Source: Symbiodinium natans (Eukaryota; Sar; Dinophyceae; Suessiales; Symbiodiniaceae). Taken from it: a stretch of DNA of 64,000 nt. A program made the position numbers and the translations under genes. The stretch lies in NCBI GenBank assembly GCA_905221605.1, contig CAJNDS010002369.1:402033-466032 (forward strand), in the 5' to 3' direction. Positions 11,974 to 22,385 of the stretch are shown here, in pieces. Position 1 is the first letter of the stretch, and each line of letters opens with the position of its first letter. Below the pieces are notes generated by a model. That model saw nothing but the letters and a program-made list of their open reading frames with translations, ran no database searches and was not told the DNA's origin.

Positions 11974-13568
11974 CCGCGCAATGACTTCCTGGTGGATGCA
12001 GAACATCTGAGGGAGCTGCTCCCGAAAGACCGACTGCGTGCCGACTGTCCTCAGTGTTTCAGAGACGCTGGGCCAGAAATCTTTCTGAAACTGTTCCTGA
12101 GAGAGAGACACCCCCCCCCCCCCCCGCGTTTCACTGAATAAGGGAAATGCAGTCTATGCTGAGGATCCTACCTAGAACCCTGTTGCGGTTCTGGGGTTGA
12201 AGGGTCGCAGGTTTCAGGGTTTGGAGTTTAGAGTCTAGAGCCGTCAGCACTGAGCCAACACCACTCCAAGTGTCTTCGTGGCTGGCTCGGCCGCGTTGAC
12301 GCCTGCATCGGCCGGAAAAGCGCTGCAACCCTCAACCCTCAACCCTCAAACCTCAACCCTCAACCCTCAACCGAATGACACCTCCAGACTCGGATAGCAA
12401 GCGCAACCAACGCGTTGACAATGGCTTGGGATAGAATGATCTAAGCCCCCGAGCCCTAAACGCCAAGCCCTGTAGCCTGATCACGGGTGAGACTTAAAGC
12501 CCTAAATCCTAAACCCGAAAACCCTAAACCCTAAACCCCAAACCCTAAACCCTAAACCCTGAACCCTTTTAGGGTTTAGGGTTTCGGGCAAAGGCCTGCA
12601 CCCCTGACACCCAAGACCCCCAAGATCCCCAACCCCAACTCATAAGGCAAGGCATCCCCTCCAACCCTCAAGCCAAAAGCGGGTTTAGGGTTTAGGGTTT
12701 AGGGTTTGCGGTTTAGGGTTTAGGGTTTGGGGGTTAGGGTTTAGGGTTAGGGTTTAGGGTTTAGGGTTTAGGGTTTAGGGTTTAGGGTTTAGGGTTTAGG
12801 GTTTAGGGTTTAGGGTTTAGGGTTTAGGGTTTAGGGTTTAGGGTTTAGGGTTAGGGTTTAGGCTTTCAGGGGGCCTTCGGTAGGGAAGCCAGTGCCATGG
12901 CTCGACTTGAAGGCATACTGGACGATGTGAGGCAGCCTGTGTAACTGTAGGGGCCTTAATAACTAGAATAGGGTTTAGGGTTTAGGGTTTAGGGTTCAGG
13001 GTTTAGGATTTAGGAGCTTGTTAGGGCTAGGTTCCCCAGCTACTCCTTCATAAATAAGGGTACCCTTTCTCCAGTCTTAGTACGGAACCCCCCCCCCCCC
13101 CCCCAAACAAAAAAGGGAGCAAGGGTACTACTGGGGGACCTGGAGGGTGTAGGAGGTTCAGGAGCTTGGGGTGTGGGATTTGGGAGTTTAGGGTTTAGGA
13201 AAGACGACTATTTGCTTAAGAACTTTCGGAGTTGAAGGTTTAGGAATGACTACTGTCTGTAACCCCCCGGGGTTTTGAAAGAATCTGGAGTTTTTGGTGA
13301 AGGTTCTTGCTTATAGGGTCCAGGGATTTAGGGAACAGGGCCATAATGTAGAGAATCGACGACATGCTGGGTTGGGGGGCTTGATCTCGCGAATGGGCGA
13401 CCGACAGCAAACTTCGTTCCGCAGAAGAAGTCAGGAAAGACTGGATATTGGGGGGAGGGGTTTGGGGTCTAGGGTTTAGGGTGATTCTATGGAACCTGGA
13501 TGGAACTCAACCCTCTTCACAAATTCGAAGACTCATTGAAAAACAACAGAGGTCGAACCCAGGGGTGA
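11974..13568 (+). CDS. Unidentified plus-strand gene fragment
   Basis: The best exon is 11974-12110 (RNDFLVDAEHLRELLPKDRL, then RADCPQCFRDAGPEIFLKLF), with a CACAG acceptor and ordinary codon use; it runs into a C16 tract. Others: 12254-12330 (LSQHHSKCLRGWLGRVDACI), 12884-12939 (EASAMARLEGILDDV, TAG|G), 13376-13455 (WATDSKLRSAEEVRKDWIL) and 13500-13568 (LDGTQPSSQIRRLIEKQQRS, then GTGAAA). A long perfect TTTAGGG array (12,680-12,852) lies between exons. No domain is recognised. Confidence 0.38.
12680..12852 (+). repeat. Interstitial telomere array
   Basis: About 24 TTTAGGG units, mostly perfect, with three short variants. Confidence 0.95.
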
Positions 13569-13632
13569 AACTTCGGTTCAAACCTCCCCCCCTCCGACCT
13601 TAGTAAGGGCCCAGAAACTAGCACAACTCCCT

Positions 13633-13692
13633 CATGACACCTCAGATCCTGAAAAGATTCTATGACACCCCAGATCCTGAAAAGATTCTATA
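13633..13692 (+). repeat. Direct duplication, 28 bp
   Basis: ATGACACCTCAGATCCTGAA is followed 28 bp later by ATGACACCCCAGATCCTGAA, each continuing AAGATTCTAT. Confidence 0.9.
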
Positions 13693-13833
13693 GCCCCAAG
13701 CCAGCTCTGAACGCAAACCCTAAACCCTAAACCCTATACCCTAAACCCTAAACCCTAAACACTAAACCCTAAACCCTAAACCCCTGCAGCCCCGCAGCCC
13801 GAAAGCGCCTATGGAACCCGAAAGCCCTGATGA

Positions 13834-14876
13834 GACTTCTTGGGCCCCGCGGCGTGCTCAGCATCTGCTTGTTGGGCCACGCCTGGAACTTGAAGCGGTG
13901 GCTTCCATACCTCGGGTTGGATTTAGGGTTTAGGGTTTAGGGTTTAGGGCTTAGGGTTTAGGGTTTAGGGTTTAGGGTTTAGGGTTTAGAGTTTAGGGTT
14001 TAGGGTTTAGGGTTTAGGGTTGGGAAGGTAGGCTCGGGAAGCTGAGGTTTACAGGGACTTGGGGTGCCAAAGGGCGCCTCTGGCTTGAACCCTAAACCCT
14101 AAACCCTAAACCCTAAACCCTAAACTGGCCCTAAACACTAAACCGACCCTACACCCACCTTTGGCAGCACCGCCCCCCCTGGGGTGCCCCAAGCACGTAC
14201 GCAACTCGCAGGTGGTGGCGCGTCTGTGCTTCTAGGCGCCATCCGCAATGGTGTTCTTAGAGCTCCAGTGCCGAGGACTGCTGAGGGGTTTTCGGGTCTT
14301 GCACTTAAGGTGCCTTCAATACCAACAACCAGGCGCTGAGGCCCTGTAAGCGGTACACTTTCAACTGCTTCCCTGCTTCCCCCGCAACCGAGGAGGAACA
14401 GTTTCTCGACACCTTATCAAGGGAATAGGGAGAAAGGGCACCACTGGGTGTCTTGGAAAACTTTGCGCCCGAAACTTTCTAGTTCTTAGCAGGGAAAGAG
14501 GGAAAAAACCCTAAGCCCCTTACAGAAGTCTAAGCCGCAAAAGCGTACAGGTCCGGGGCTCCCTGCACCACATCCTGATTGGGGTCGACCGTCCGCTCCG
14601 CAGGGGAGAACCAGTCCTGGCTTAGGGGTTAGGGTTTAGGGTTTAGGGTTTTAGGGGCTTTAGGTTCCCCCCCTTCTTCCAAGAATGCCAGATGCAAGTA
14701 GGGTTGAGTGCCTTCTGCAAGATCAGGTGCGCGATGTGATTGGGGTGCTGGCTTTAGGGTTTAGTGTGCAGGGCTTAGGGTTCATGGCCTACAGCATGTG
14801 AGGCTCGTGTGCGCGGCGCCCGAAACCCCAAACCCCAAACATACTGTGTCATGCGCTTCGCCCCAACACCCTGCAA
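13834..14876 (-). CDS. Unidentified minus-strand gene fragment
   Basis: Exons: 14876-14843 (GVGAKRMTQY, TTGCAG|), 14752-14677 (HPNHIAHLILQKALNPTCIW), 14616-14530 (28 codons starting DWFSPAERTVDPNQDVVQGA and ending in TAG), about 14415-14340 (SSSVAGEAGKQLKVYRLQGL), 14231-14159 (KHRRATTCELRTCLGHPRGG, CCTAG| to AAAG|GTGGGT), 14078-14022 (EAPFGTPSPCKPQLPEP) and 13913-13834 (YGSHRFKFQAWPNKQMLSTP). The 14.34-14.43 kb island is also open on the plus strand (ALRPCKRYTFNCFPASPATE), so its strand is not settled. No family recognised. Confidence 0.42.
13921..14020 (+). repeat. Interstitial telomere array
   Basis: About 14 TTTAGGG units with two single-base variants. Confidence 0.95.
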
Positions 14877-14929
14877 TAGGAGTCCCCAGACCCTGAGGGT
14901 TATGTTTTGGGGTTTAGGGGTTGATGGTT

Positions 14930-15212
14930 TTGGGACCCTAAACCCTACACCCTAAACCCTAAACCCCAAACCCTAAACCCTAAACCCTAAACCCTAAACC
15001 CTAAACCCTGAACCCTAAATCCTAAACCCTGAGACCTAAACCCTAAACCCCAAACCCCAAACCCTGAACCCTAAGCCCAAAACCCTAAACCCCAAACCCC
15101 AAACCCTAAACCCTAAACCCTGAACCCTAAACCCCAAACCCCAAAACCCTAAACCCTAAACCCTAAACCCTGAACCCTAAACCCTAAACCCCCAAACCCT
15201 AAACCCCAAACC
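14930..15212 (-). repeat. Interstitial telomere array, mixed units
   Basis: About 38 CCCTAAA units with CCCCAAA and CCCTGAA variants. Confidence 0.95.
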
Positions 15213-15225
15213 CATTCAGCGGTTG

Positions 15226-16321
15226 CTAGCTTCGGCTTTGGGACTTGGCCGCCAGAGCCTTGTCCACGTGCCTGGGAAGCGCCTCTTTGCTTGTCACCTG
15301 CGAGTCTGGAGGCCCAAGATTTAGGGTTTAGGGTTTAGGGTTCAGGGTTCAGGGTTTAGGACCCTCCATGGTTTAGGGTTTGGTGGTTTAGGGGTTTGAG
15401 GGGGTTTAGGGTTTAGGGTTGGGGTTATAAGGTGTTGGGATTTAGAGCTGGGAGTGGCACGCTGCACACTGCTTGCTGTATTCCCGGCCCCCCCTCCCCC
15501 CAAACAGACCTCGTCGCATGTGCTCGCCGAAGCAGGCAAACAGCAAACATGTCTCTATAGAGGGTCACCCTTTGGGATGTTGCCCCTTATACTACCAGTC
15601 CTTAATCGGGAGTACAATCAGGGTACTATAATCCCGGTTAGGGACTGTTAGTATAAGGGGGAACATCTCAAGTCACCCTACTCAATTGGGTGCAACATCA
15701 GCAACTGTACAGGTTTCTGGGTGTAGTGTTCAGGGGGTACAGGGTTTAGGTTTAGGAGTTCGAGGCGCTCGAGGGCTCAAGCGTCCGGGATTCGGGTACG
15801 TAGCCCTAAACCCTAAACCCTAAACCCTAAACCCCAAACCCTAAACCCTAAACCCTAAGCCTTGAGAGCCCTGCCGCACGGGGGTGCTCCATGCAGGAAG
15901 GGGATTGGTGCCCTTTTTCCGACTTTGCCAAGTCGTGTCTAGTGATGGAAGCAATTCATGTTGATGCCGGCCTCTGGATTCCTTCGGGGTCTAGGGTCTA
16001 GGTTTTAGGGTTAGGGTTTCGGGTTTGAGGTTGGAGTTTGGGGTGTGGGGTTTGGGGGAGCTGCCAATGTAGCGGCCATATGGCATATTGACACGCTCTC
16101 CCTCTGTTCCTGCAGAGATGGGGGTCCCCGCGTAACATGTTTTAAGGGGCCTGCAGCCTAACTGATCCTACGAACTAAGGGGACCTCAATGTCTGGCACA
16201 GCCGATTCCTCACGTGCTAGCCAAGCCCTTCTTGGGCTCAGTAGGGAGGGTTGCTGACGGCGGTGAAGTACTCTGTGAGGAATGGCACGCCATAGGCGAA
16301 GAATAACCTTGGGCAGCGCAG
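15226..16321 (-). CDS. Unidentified gene fragment; one intron is essentially a MITE
   Basis: Exons: 16321-16238 (27 codons, LRCPRLFFAYGVPFLTEYFT onward, ending TGA), 16109-16053 (TEGERVNMPYGRYIGSSP, CTGCAG|), 15973-15868 (GRHQHELLPSLDTTWQSRKK), 15704-15682 (LLMLHPI, donor GTAGGG), 15554-15510 (DMFAVCLLRRAHAT, CTATAG| to |GTCTG), 15492-15450 (KQCAACHSQL, a CxxCH motif) and 15297-15226 (23 codons, VTSKEALPRHVDKALAAKSQ onward, ending TAG). The gap 15681-15555 consists of MITE copy 1 with its 8-bp target duplication plus a few bases at either side. CxxCH is the haem-binding motif of c-type cytochromes, but one motif in a short frame does not establish this. Confidence 0.42.
15572..15671. mobile_element. 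MITE family 1, copy 1, with 8-bp target duplication
   Basis: A 100-bp palindromic element with termini TTGGGATGTT and AACATCTCAA and inner arms CTTATACTA / TAGTATAAG. It is flanked by perfect direct repeats GTCACCCT (15564-15571 and 15672-15679). Terminal inverted repeats, an 8-bp duplication and no coding capacity fit a non-autonomous DNA transposon; 8 bp is typical of the hAT superfamily. Confidence 0.85.
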
Positions 16322-16734
16322 CTGTACACACATGAACAAGGCCTCGGGTTTCGAGTTTCGGGTTTAAGGTTTAGGGTTTATAAGGTTTAGGGTTAACGGG
16401 TTCCTGTCAAGGTTTTAGGGTGTAGGGTTTAGGGTTGAGGGTTTGGGTCTCAACACAAACACCCACAAAATGTGCACACAGCCAAACGGTTAGGCTAGGT
16501 TGAGGAGTTTAGTCTCGGACAAAGACCCTCCACTCAAGCCCCCTTCACACAGAGGCTCACGGACCTCTCTATCAGTATCAAGGGATTAAGACTCGTACCT
16601 CTAAGGTCGGGGAATATGGCCCTTAATACTACATTAAGGATCTTTAACAAGGGTCCCCAAAACCCAAGGGTACAACCTTAAGGGTCCAAGGTAAAACCCC
16701 TACACAGTAGTTTGGACCTTCTAGGCACCCACCC

Positions 16735-18255
16735 CTGCGCGCCTGAAGACGCAAGCAGCCTGGCCCCTAAGAACTCTCGTCTCTGAGCTCGAACTCCCTG
16801 GAGACAAGCCGTCAACGGACTACCCTAATCCCGAAAGATAAACCCTATACCCAAAACCCGAAAGATAAACCCTACACCCTCGATGCCTACAAAGGTCCCT
16901 TCTTTGGCAAATCAACATTTAAGGGCCCGAAAAAAAACCAAGAAAAAACAATCCTAGTCTAGGGAGCGCACTCGAAACCTTAAACCCTAAACTCCAACCA
17001 AATTCAGAAGCTCGTGACTCAAATGAACCTATCCGGGTTCCAGGGCCGGCGATTGGGCTTTGTGGCTCCTAATCTGAATGTCCTCGTACACCATGCACAA
17101 GCTGTCACGCCCTCGACCGGAAATCCTACATTCCACATTCGATCCAGAACCACTTTGTGCCCAACACGTACAACCCAACATCCTGAACCACCATTTAAAC
17201 TACCTTAAAGCCCAACAGTTGGGATGCTCCCCCTTATACTAATAGCCCTTAGTAGGGATGATGATAGGGGTACTACAAATCCCTTATAAAGGACTCTTAG
17301 TATATCAGGGGGGACATCCCAACCCAACAGCTTGAGGCATCGCTGCAGCAGAGCGTCAACGAGCCGGCCACCGCAAGGACCAGAGCTGCTGTCGTCTCAT
17401 TGGTTTCCTCGGACTCTCCCAGGCTCAGCTTCAAACCCCCAAACCCTAAACCCTATAAACCCCTAAACCCCCGAAGCCCCTAAACACCTTTTTAGGGTTT
17501 AGGGGGTGCGGCTTCAGAATCGCAGGTTTAAGGATTTCGGGTGGTTCGAGGTTCGGGCTTAGGGTTTAGGGTCGCGGTTTCGGGTTTACGGCTTAGGAAG
17601 CCCTGAGACCTAGACACTGGCCCTGATCTCTACACTTTATCCAGCCCTTGCCCACCCCCCTAACAGTATCCAACGCAGATGGCAACAACAAAAGGAGGAA
17701 GAACGATAATGACGTTACAAAACCATAGCAGCTGAAGTAAAAGTAGAAGTAGAAGTAGCAGACGTAGCAGTAGAAGAAGTAGTAGTCGTCGTCGTCGTGG
17801 CAGTCGCAGCAGCAGTAGCAGTAGCAGTACTGGAAGCAGTAGAAGCACTACGAGTAGCAGTAGCAGTACTAGAGCGACAACATGACAAGTCATAAGCAAG
17901 CCGTGGCTCGTAGGGCGTTCCCTCCAAGGAATCCTTGAAGAAGCCCCCTGGGACGTGGGTTTACGCTTTAGGGTCTTGGTTGCCATTCAACAGCCGAGAG
18001 AATGCGACTTACATGGGCCTTTGCCGAGATTGAGATCACTAAACCCTAAACCCTAAACCCTAAACCCTAAACCCTAAACCCTAAACCCTAAACCCTAAAC
18101 CCTAAACCCTAAACCCTAAACCCTAAACCCACGGAGTCTGGGCCCTTTTCGGTTCATCGTTGAGGGGTTCTCTTTCAAAGACATTATGTCTTTACTTTGT
18201 CTCCTTGTCTCATCCGCCTGTGCGCCGGACTGTTGTCTTTGTTGCGGCATCAAGG
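16735..18255 (-). CDS. Unidentified gene fragment; one intron may be pure telomeric repeat, another a MITE
   Basis: Exons: 18255-18129 (LMPQQRQQSGAQADETRRQ, continuing SKDIMSLKENPSTMNRKGPR), 18038-18013 (DLNLGKGP, donor GTAAGT), 17428-17329 (LSLGESEETNETTAALVLAV, then a short hydrophobic stretch), 17182-17130 (DVGLYVLGTKWFWIECG, TTCAG|), about 17105-17030 (CMVYEDIQIRSHKAQSPALE) and 16795-16735 (GVRAQRREFLGARLLASSGA). The gap between the first two exons is (TTTAGGG)n in the sense direction. The gap 17328-17183 holds MITE copy 2 with its target duplication CTGTTGGG. Function unknown; an N-glycosylation site beside a hydrophobic segment hints at a membrane protein. Confidence 0.42.
17219..17322. 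mobile_element. MITE family 1, copy 2, with 8-bp target duplication
   Basis: Same termini (TTGGGATG and CATCCCAA) and arms as copy 1, 104 bp. Flanked by perfect direct repeats CCCAACAG (17211-17218 and 17323-17330). Lies in the gap between two minus-strand exon candidates. Confidence 0.85.
17735..17880 (+). repeat. AGT/AGC/CGT trinucleotide microsatellite
   Basis: Runs of GTAGAAGTAGCAGTAG type with an internal (CGT)n segment. Confidence 0.9.
18039..18129 (-). repeat. Interstitial telomere array, perfect; putative intron
   Basis: Twelve consecutive perfect CCCTAAA units between two minus-strand exon candidates. Confidence 0.95.
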
Positions 18256-18629
18256 CTGATGTTTCTCATGAAAGCCGAAGGCACTCCAGGGGGCAACACC
18301 AAGAGCACAACAAGGGAAAAGTAAGGGCAATGTTCAGAGCAAGATAAGGGCAAAGTTGCGGGAAACACAAAGGGACGACATCAATGGGAAGGTGTGAGCT
18401 TATCCGACTCAGACAATGATGTGGGGTGTGTTACGGGGTGTTGAGGTTCAGGGGCTTGCTTCTGGCCTTCGCACTAAACCCTTTCTTCCATCTAAACCTG
18501 TATAGTCCCTGCAAACTAATCTTTACTAGCCCTATAAACCCTTTCAACCCCACAATCCCGTTCCTAATTTCCGATAACCCCAACCATTTCTTCAACCAAA
18601 GACCCTAAACCCTAAGCCTCATAGACTAC

Positions 18630-20980
18630 ATGGCGCGGGCCTTTGTCGTCCTTCTCCGCAAGCTGCAGGACACGGTCTTGTGCCCTGTGCTGTGGGCATA
18701 TAGGGTCGAGTGCTAAGGGAAAAAAGAAATGACAGGGTTATAGGGTGAGAGGGTTACAGGGTTACGAATGATAGGGGTGTAGGGTTCAGGGTCATTGCTC
18801 TTCATAGCCATCATGCGGCTCAGGGGCATTGTTGTTGTTGGCTTCGGTTTTTCTTGGTTTTTAAGGTCGACGCCCTAAGCTTGCCCTAAACCCTCAACCC
18901 GAAGGCCCCCTTAACAGGTGCCCTCTTGGGACCCTGGATAAATCGTCCGAGTCTCATCAAAAGGTGTTATTAGGGTTGAGGGCTTCAGAGTTGAGGCTTC
19001 TAGGCTTCGGGGGCTTACGCGCTTCTGGGGTGCAGGCTGCATCTATGGAATGGAAGTTCCGTCTTCCTACTCTAAACCTATCGATGCCAAACTTCCTTAT
19101 AAGGCTTTTAAACAAAACCCTTAACAACCCTAAAAACACCCTTAACACTCGAACAAAAACCCTAAACCCTAAACAACCCTAAAAAACCTGCGAAACCCTT
19201 TAACCCTAAACCCTAACACCCCCCCCCCCCCCCCCCCCTTCCCCTTGCCTCGCGGATGCGAATGGTCTCGCGCTGAGCCCAACAAAGCAGCGGGGCGCTT
19301 GGAGGACGAAGAGCGCCAAAAGGACGAGGGCCCACCTGGCATTTTACATTGTTTAGGGTTTGGGGTTTAGGGTTTGGGGTTTGGGGTTTGGGGTGTAGGG
19401 TTTAGGGTTGCGGGTTGAGGGCCCCCAATCCAGCTCGTACAGAAGAAACCCTCAAACCTCCCAAGCCGTTGTGGGTTGGACTTGTGGGGTTTCGGTAGGG
19501 CATGGCATGTTGAAAGCCTGCGGTACGGAATCCTTCAAACATGATACTCATATGCGTTCGCCGGATCTCTCTAGGTGGTAGCTTTTACCTTCACCCTCAA
19601 CCCCAAACCCCATACGAAACGCTGCGCCCCAAACCCTTGTAAACTGTAAACCCAAAACTCTGCAAGTCCTAAACCCTGCAACCCTGCAACCCTGCAACCC
19701 TACACCCTGCACCCTAAACCCTAAACCAAAGGTTCAGCCGGGCCGCACAGGCCGCCTCCGAACCGGTCCTTTTGCCATACTTTGCAGGCGCCGGCGAGGA
19801 GGGAAGCCGAAAGCAGCTGCGGGCTTCGGGTTGCTTTCCAAGGGTGCAAAGTGTTAGGGTTTAGGGTTTAGGGTTTAGGGTTTAGGGTTTAGGGTTTAGG
19901 GTTTAGGGTTTAGGGTTTAGGGTTTAGGGTTTAGGGTTGTGCAAAGTTTAGGGTTCGGGTCTTTGAGGGTTTTAGCGAGTAGGGTTGGGACTTTAAGGTC
20001 TGAGGTCTAGGGCTTTCCCACCCGACATGACATGGTCATTTGAAGGTGAATGTTCGACAACTCCGAAGATAGTTGACCAGCTCAGCATCATTCAGCCATC
20101 ATAAGCCTCCCTAGACCCTAAACCCTAAACCCTCAACCCTGAACCCACTCGCTGAGTTCACAGATTCTGGATAGGGCTTTGGGCTTGGCACCTTAGGCAT
20201 AGCACCAGAGCCTGTCTCAAGTCGGTTTAGGGTTTAGGGTTTATAGGGTTTAGGGTTTAGGGTTTCGGGTTTAGGGCTTGGGGTTTAGGAATACTATAAA
20301 CACCCCAAACCCCCAACATTCCAGAGTTGGCCTGGATCGTGCAGCGCGGGTAATGTGGCAGCTCGGAGAAGAGGTACTTGTCGTCCGGCACCTGCGGACG
20401 ACCGGGGGCTGGGGCTTGGGGTGCTTCTTTCTGGCTTGAAGTTGATCCCTAAACCCTAAACCCTAAACCCTTAACCCTAAACCCTAAATCCTAAACCCTA
20501 AGCCCTAAGCCCTAAACCCTAAACCCTAGCCCTAAACCCTAAACGCCAACAGATTCGCTGGCAAACAGAGACTTCCCTCAGTACGTCACGAAAGCCCTTC
20601 GGGCCAACCTCGAGCTGATCCAAAAGCGTGCCACTAGGGTTTGGGATTTAGGGTTTAGGGTTTAGGGCTTAGGGTTTAGGGTTTAGGGATCAGGGTTCAG
20701 GGTATTTAGGGTTCAGGGAAACTTCGTGGCACTCCACCGCCCGACCGTATGAAAACATGCTGGAAGATCACACAAGCCAAGCCTCCTGCACAGCCCATGT
20801 GAACCCCAAATCCTAAGCCCCTGAACCCTAAGCCCCAAAACCCTAAACCCTAAACCCTAAACCCTAAACCCCAAACCCTAAACCCTAAACCCTGAACCCT
20901 AAACCCCAAACCCCAAAACCCTAAACCCTAAACCCTACCGAGGCCCAGTCTCGCTCAATGCGCTGCGCATTGAACATCGC
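18630..20980 (-). CDS. Unidentified gene fragment(s): densest run of well-bounded exons
   Basis: Exons: 20980-20939 (AMFNAQRIERDWAS, CTCCAG| to |GTAGGG), 20785-20713 (RLGLCDLPACFHTVGRWSAT, ending TGA), 20391-20332 (VPDDKYLFSELPHYPRCTIQ, CCGCAG|), 20211-20145 (SGAMPKVPSPKPYPESVNSA, GACAG|), about 20080-20005 (MLSWSTIFGVVEHSPSNDHV), 19816-19721 (LLSASLLAGACKVWQKDRFG, ending TAG), 19570-19458 (EIRRTHMSIMFEGFRTAGFQ, CTAG| to GGAG|GTTTGA), 19335-19249 (VGPRPFGALRPPSAPLLCWA, CCAG| to GAG|GCAAGG), 19066-19019 (RRNFHSIDAACTPEA, donor GTAAGC), 18856-18793 (KTEANNNNAPEPHDGYEEQ, ending TGA) and 18689-18630 (HRAQDRVLQLAEKDDKGPRH, CCACAG| to |GTAGTC). Three or more in-frame stops mean either several genes or wrong ends. 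The island 20634-20543 is open on both strands and is left out. No family recognised. Confidence 0.45.
19856..19937 (+). repeat. Interstitial telomere array, perfect
   Basis: Eleven TTTAGGG units, antisense to the surrounding minus-strand exons. Confidence 0.95.
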
Positions 20981-21138
20981 CTGGAGGGTTTAGGGGTTAG
21001 GGTTTGGGGTTTGGGCTGTAGGGGGTTGGGGTTTAGGGCTTAGGCGCTTAGGGGTTTAGGGTTTAGGGCTTTTGGGGTTTTGGGTCGAATTAGTGTTTTG
21101 GGGGCAGGGGGTCTAGGGTTTCGGCTTATTCTGCTAAC

Positions 21139-21472
21139 AGATACCATCAACCTGAAACGCAGCCCTAGAAGCAAATGCCTCCTGGACCCTAGAGACTCTG
21201 AACCCGAGTTTTACAGTCCCCCGAAGGCCTCAGCCGAGGCGTACCACTCAGCCGCTACCTACAACCTTTCCTTTTTTGGGGTTTCCTTTTGTGAGGTGCT
21301 ACTACGTCCGATCATTATACTTCACCCTGTTTCTGTCACACTAACCGCAGATTCAGGCCACCAAAAGATGTGTGAGTGTCTATGCCTGCTTTAATGGGCA
21401 AACCTCTGGAGCTGTGCCAAACACTTCTTTAGTTCAAGTTCACGGTCCAGGGTTTGGGGTGCAGGGTTCTAG

Positions 21473-21525
<53 letters not shown>

Positions 21526-22385
21526 CGAGAGAGCAAGAGAGAGAGAGAGAGAGAGAGGGAGAGATAGAGATAGAGATAGAGAGATAGAGAGACAGAGGAG
21601 AAGGCCGTGAAGATCAAACACTAAACCTTCAGCCTTAATTCCCACATACCAGGGATTCGTGCTTAGGGTCTCAATTGTCCACACCATGGTCTTCGTTCTG
21701 TTCGATGAGGATGGATCTAGGATGGATTTGTACCTCGACCTTGTTCGAGTCTGTGCTTGGTTGGCTTACTTCCTGTGCGCGTGCGCCCAGTTTAGAACTG
21801 ACTCGTAATGCTATCATGAGGGCCCCTAGACCCTAAACACGTTCAACCCTGAGCCCCAAACCTTCTAAGCATTCTGAAACGTCTGAGCCCTGCAGCACTA
21901 AGCCTTCCAAACCCCAAACCTTCTGAACCCGAAACCCTAACACGCGTTGACCAAAACCCTGAACCCCAAACCTTCTAAACCTTCTAAGCCTTCCTAAACC
22001 TCTAAACCTTCTAAACCTTCCTAAAACCTAAACCCCCTAAACCCTAAACCCGAAAACCCTGAACCCTCATCCCTGCCCACAGCCATGCCTTGCTTGTCTG
22101 CCTGTAGTGATCATTGGCGTGAGAGGTGGTGTACACCGGATCCTTGATTCGCAGGTTGTTATGATTGCAGGGGTGGTTAAAGGCTTGGGGTTTAGGTCTC
22201 AGAGGACTTTTGCTGGGCAAACAGGGCGTTTTTTTGGGCTTGTAGGGCTTTTTGGGCTTAGGGTTCAGGGCTTCGGGTTTCGGGTTGTCGACCCAGAACT
22301 CCAGGCCGCCTTTCAACGGTTTTTCGAACTACTAAGGCTTTCAGCCCAGGCTGCGGAAAACGCTGCGCTTAAACGAGCTGTCTGA
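21139..22385 (+). CDS. Unidentified plus-strand exons, two ending in stop codons
   Basis: 21139-21275 reads TINLKRSPRSKCLLDPRDSE and continues to ASAEAYHSAATYNLSF. 21667-21808 reads MVFVLFDEDGSRMDLYLDLV and continues to a TAA. 22287-22385 reads VDPELQAAFQRFFELLRLSA, an amphipathic helix, and ends in TGA. Between the first and second lies a GA microsatellite (21474-21596). Whether these are one gene is unclear, and a minus-strand candidate (22160-22078) sits between the last two. Function unknown. Confidence 0.38.
21474..21596 (+). repeat. GA microsatellite
   Basis: (GA)n with GC and GATA interruptions over about 120 bp. Confidence 0.95.

Noticed and set aside
17660-17986. Frame of 108 codons with a long leucine/valine run
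   Set aside because: Encoded by the trinucleotide microsatellite; the hydrophobic run is the repeat read in one frame.
21372-21687. Arg/Glu and Ser/Leu repeat frames
   Set aside because: Products of the GA microsatellite.
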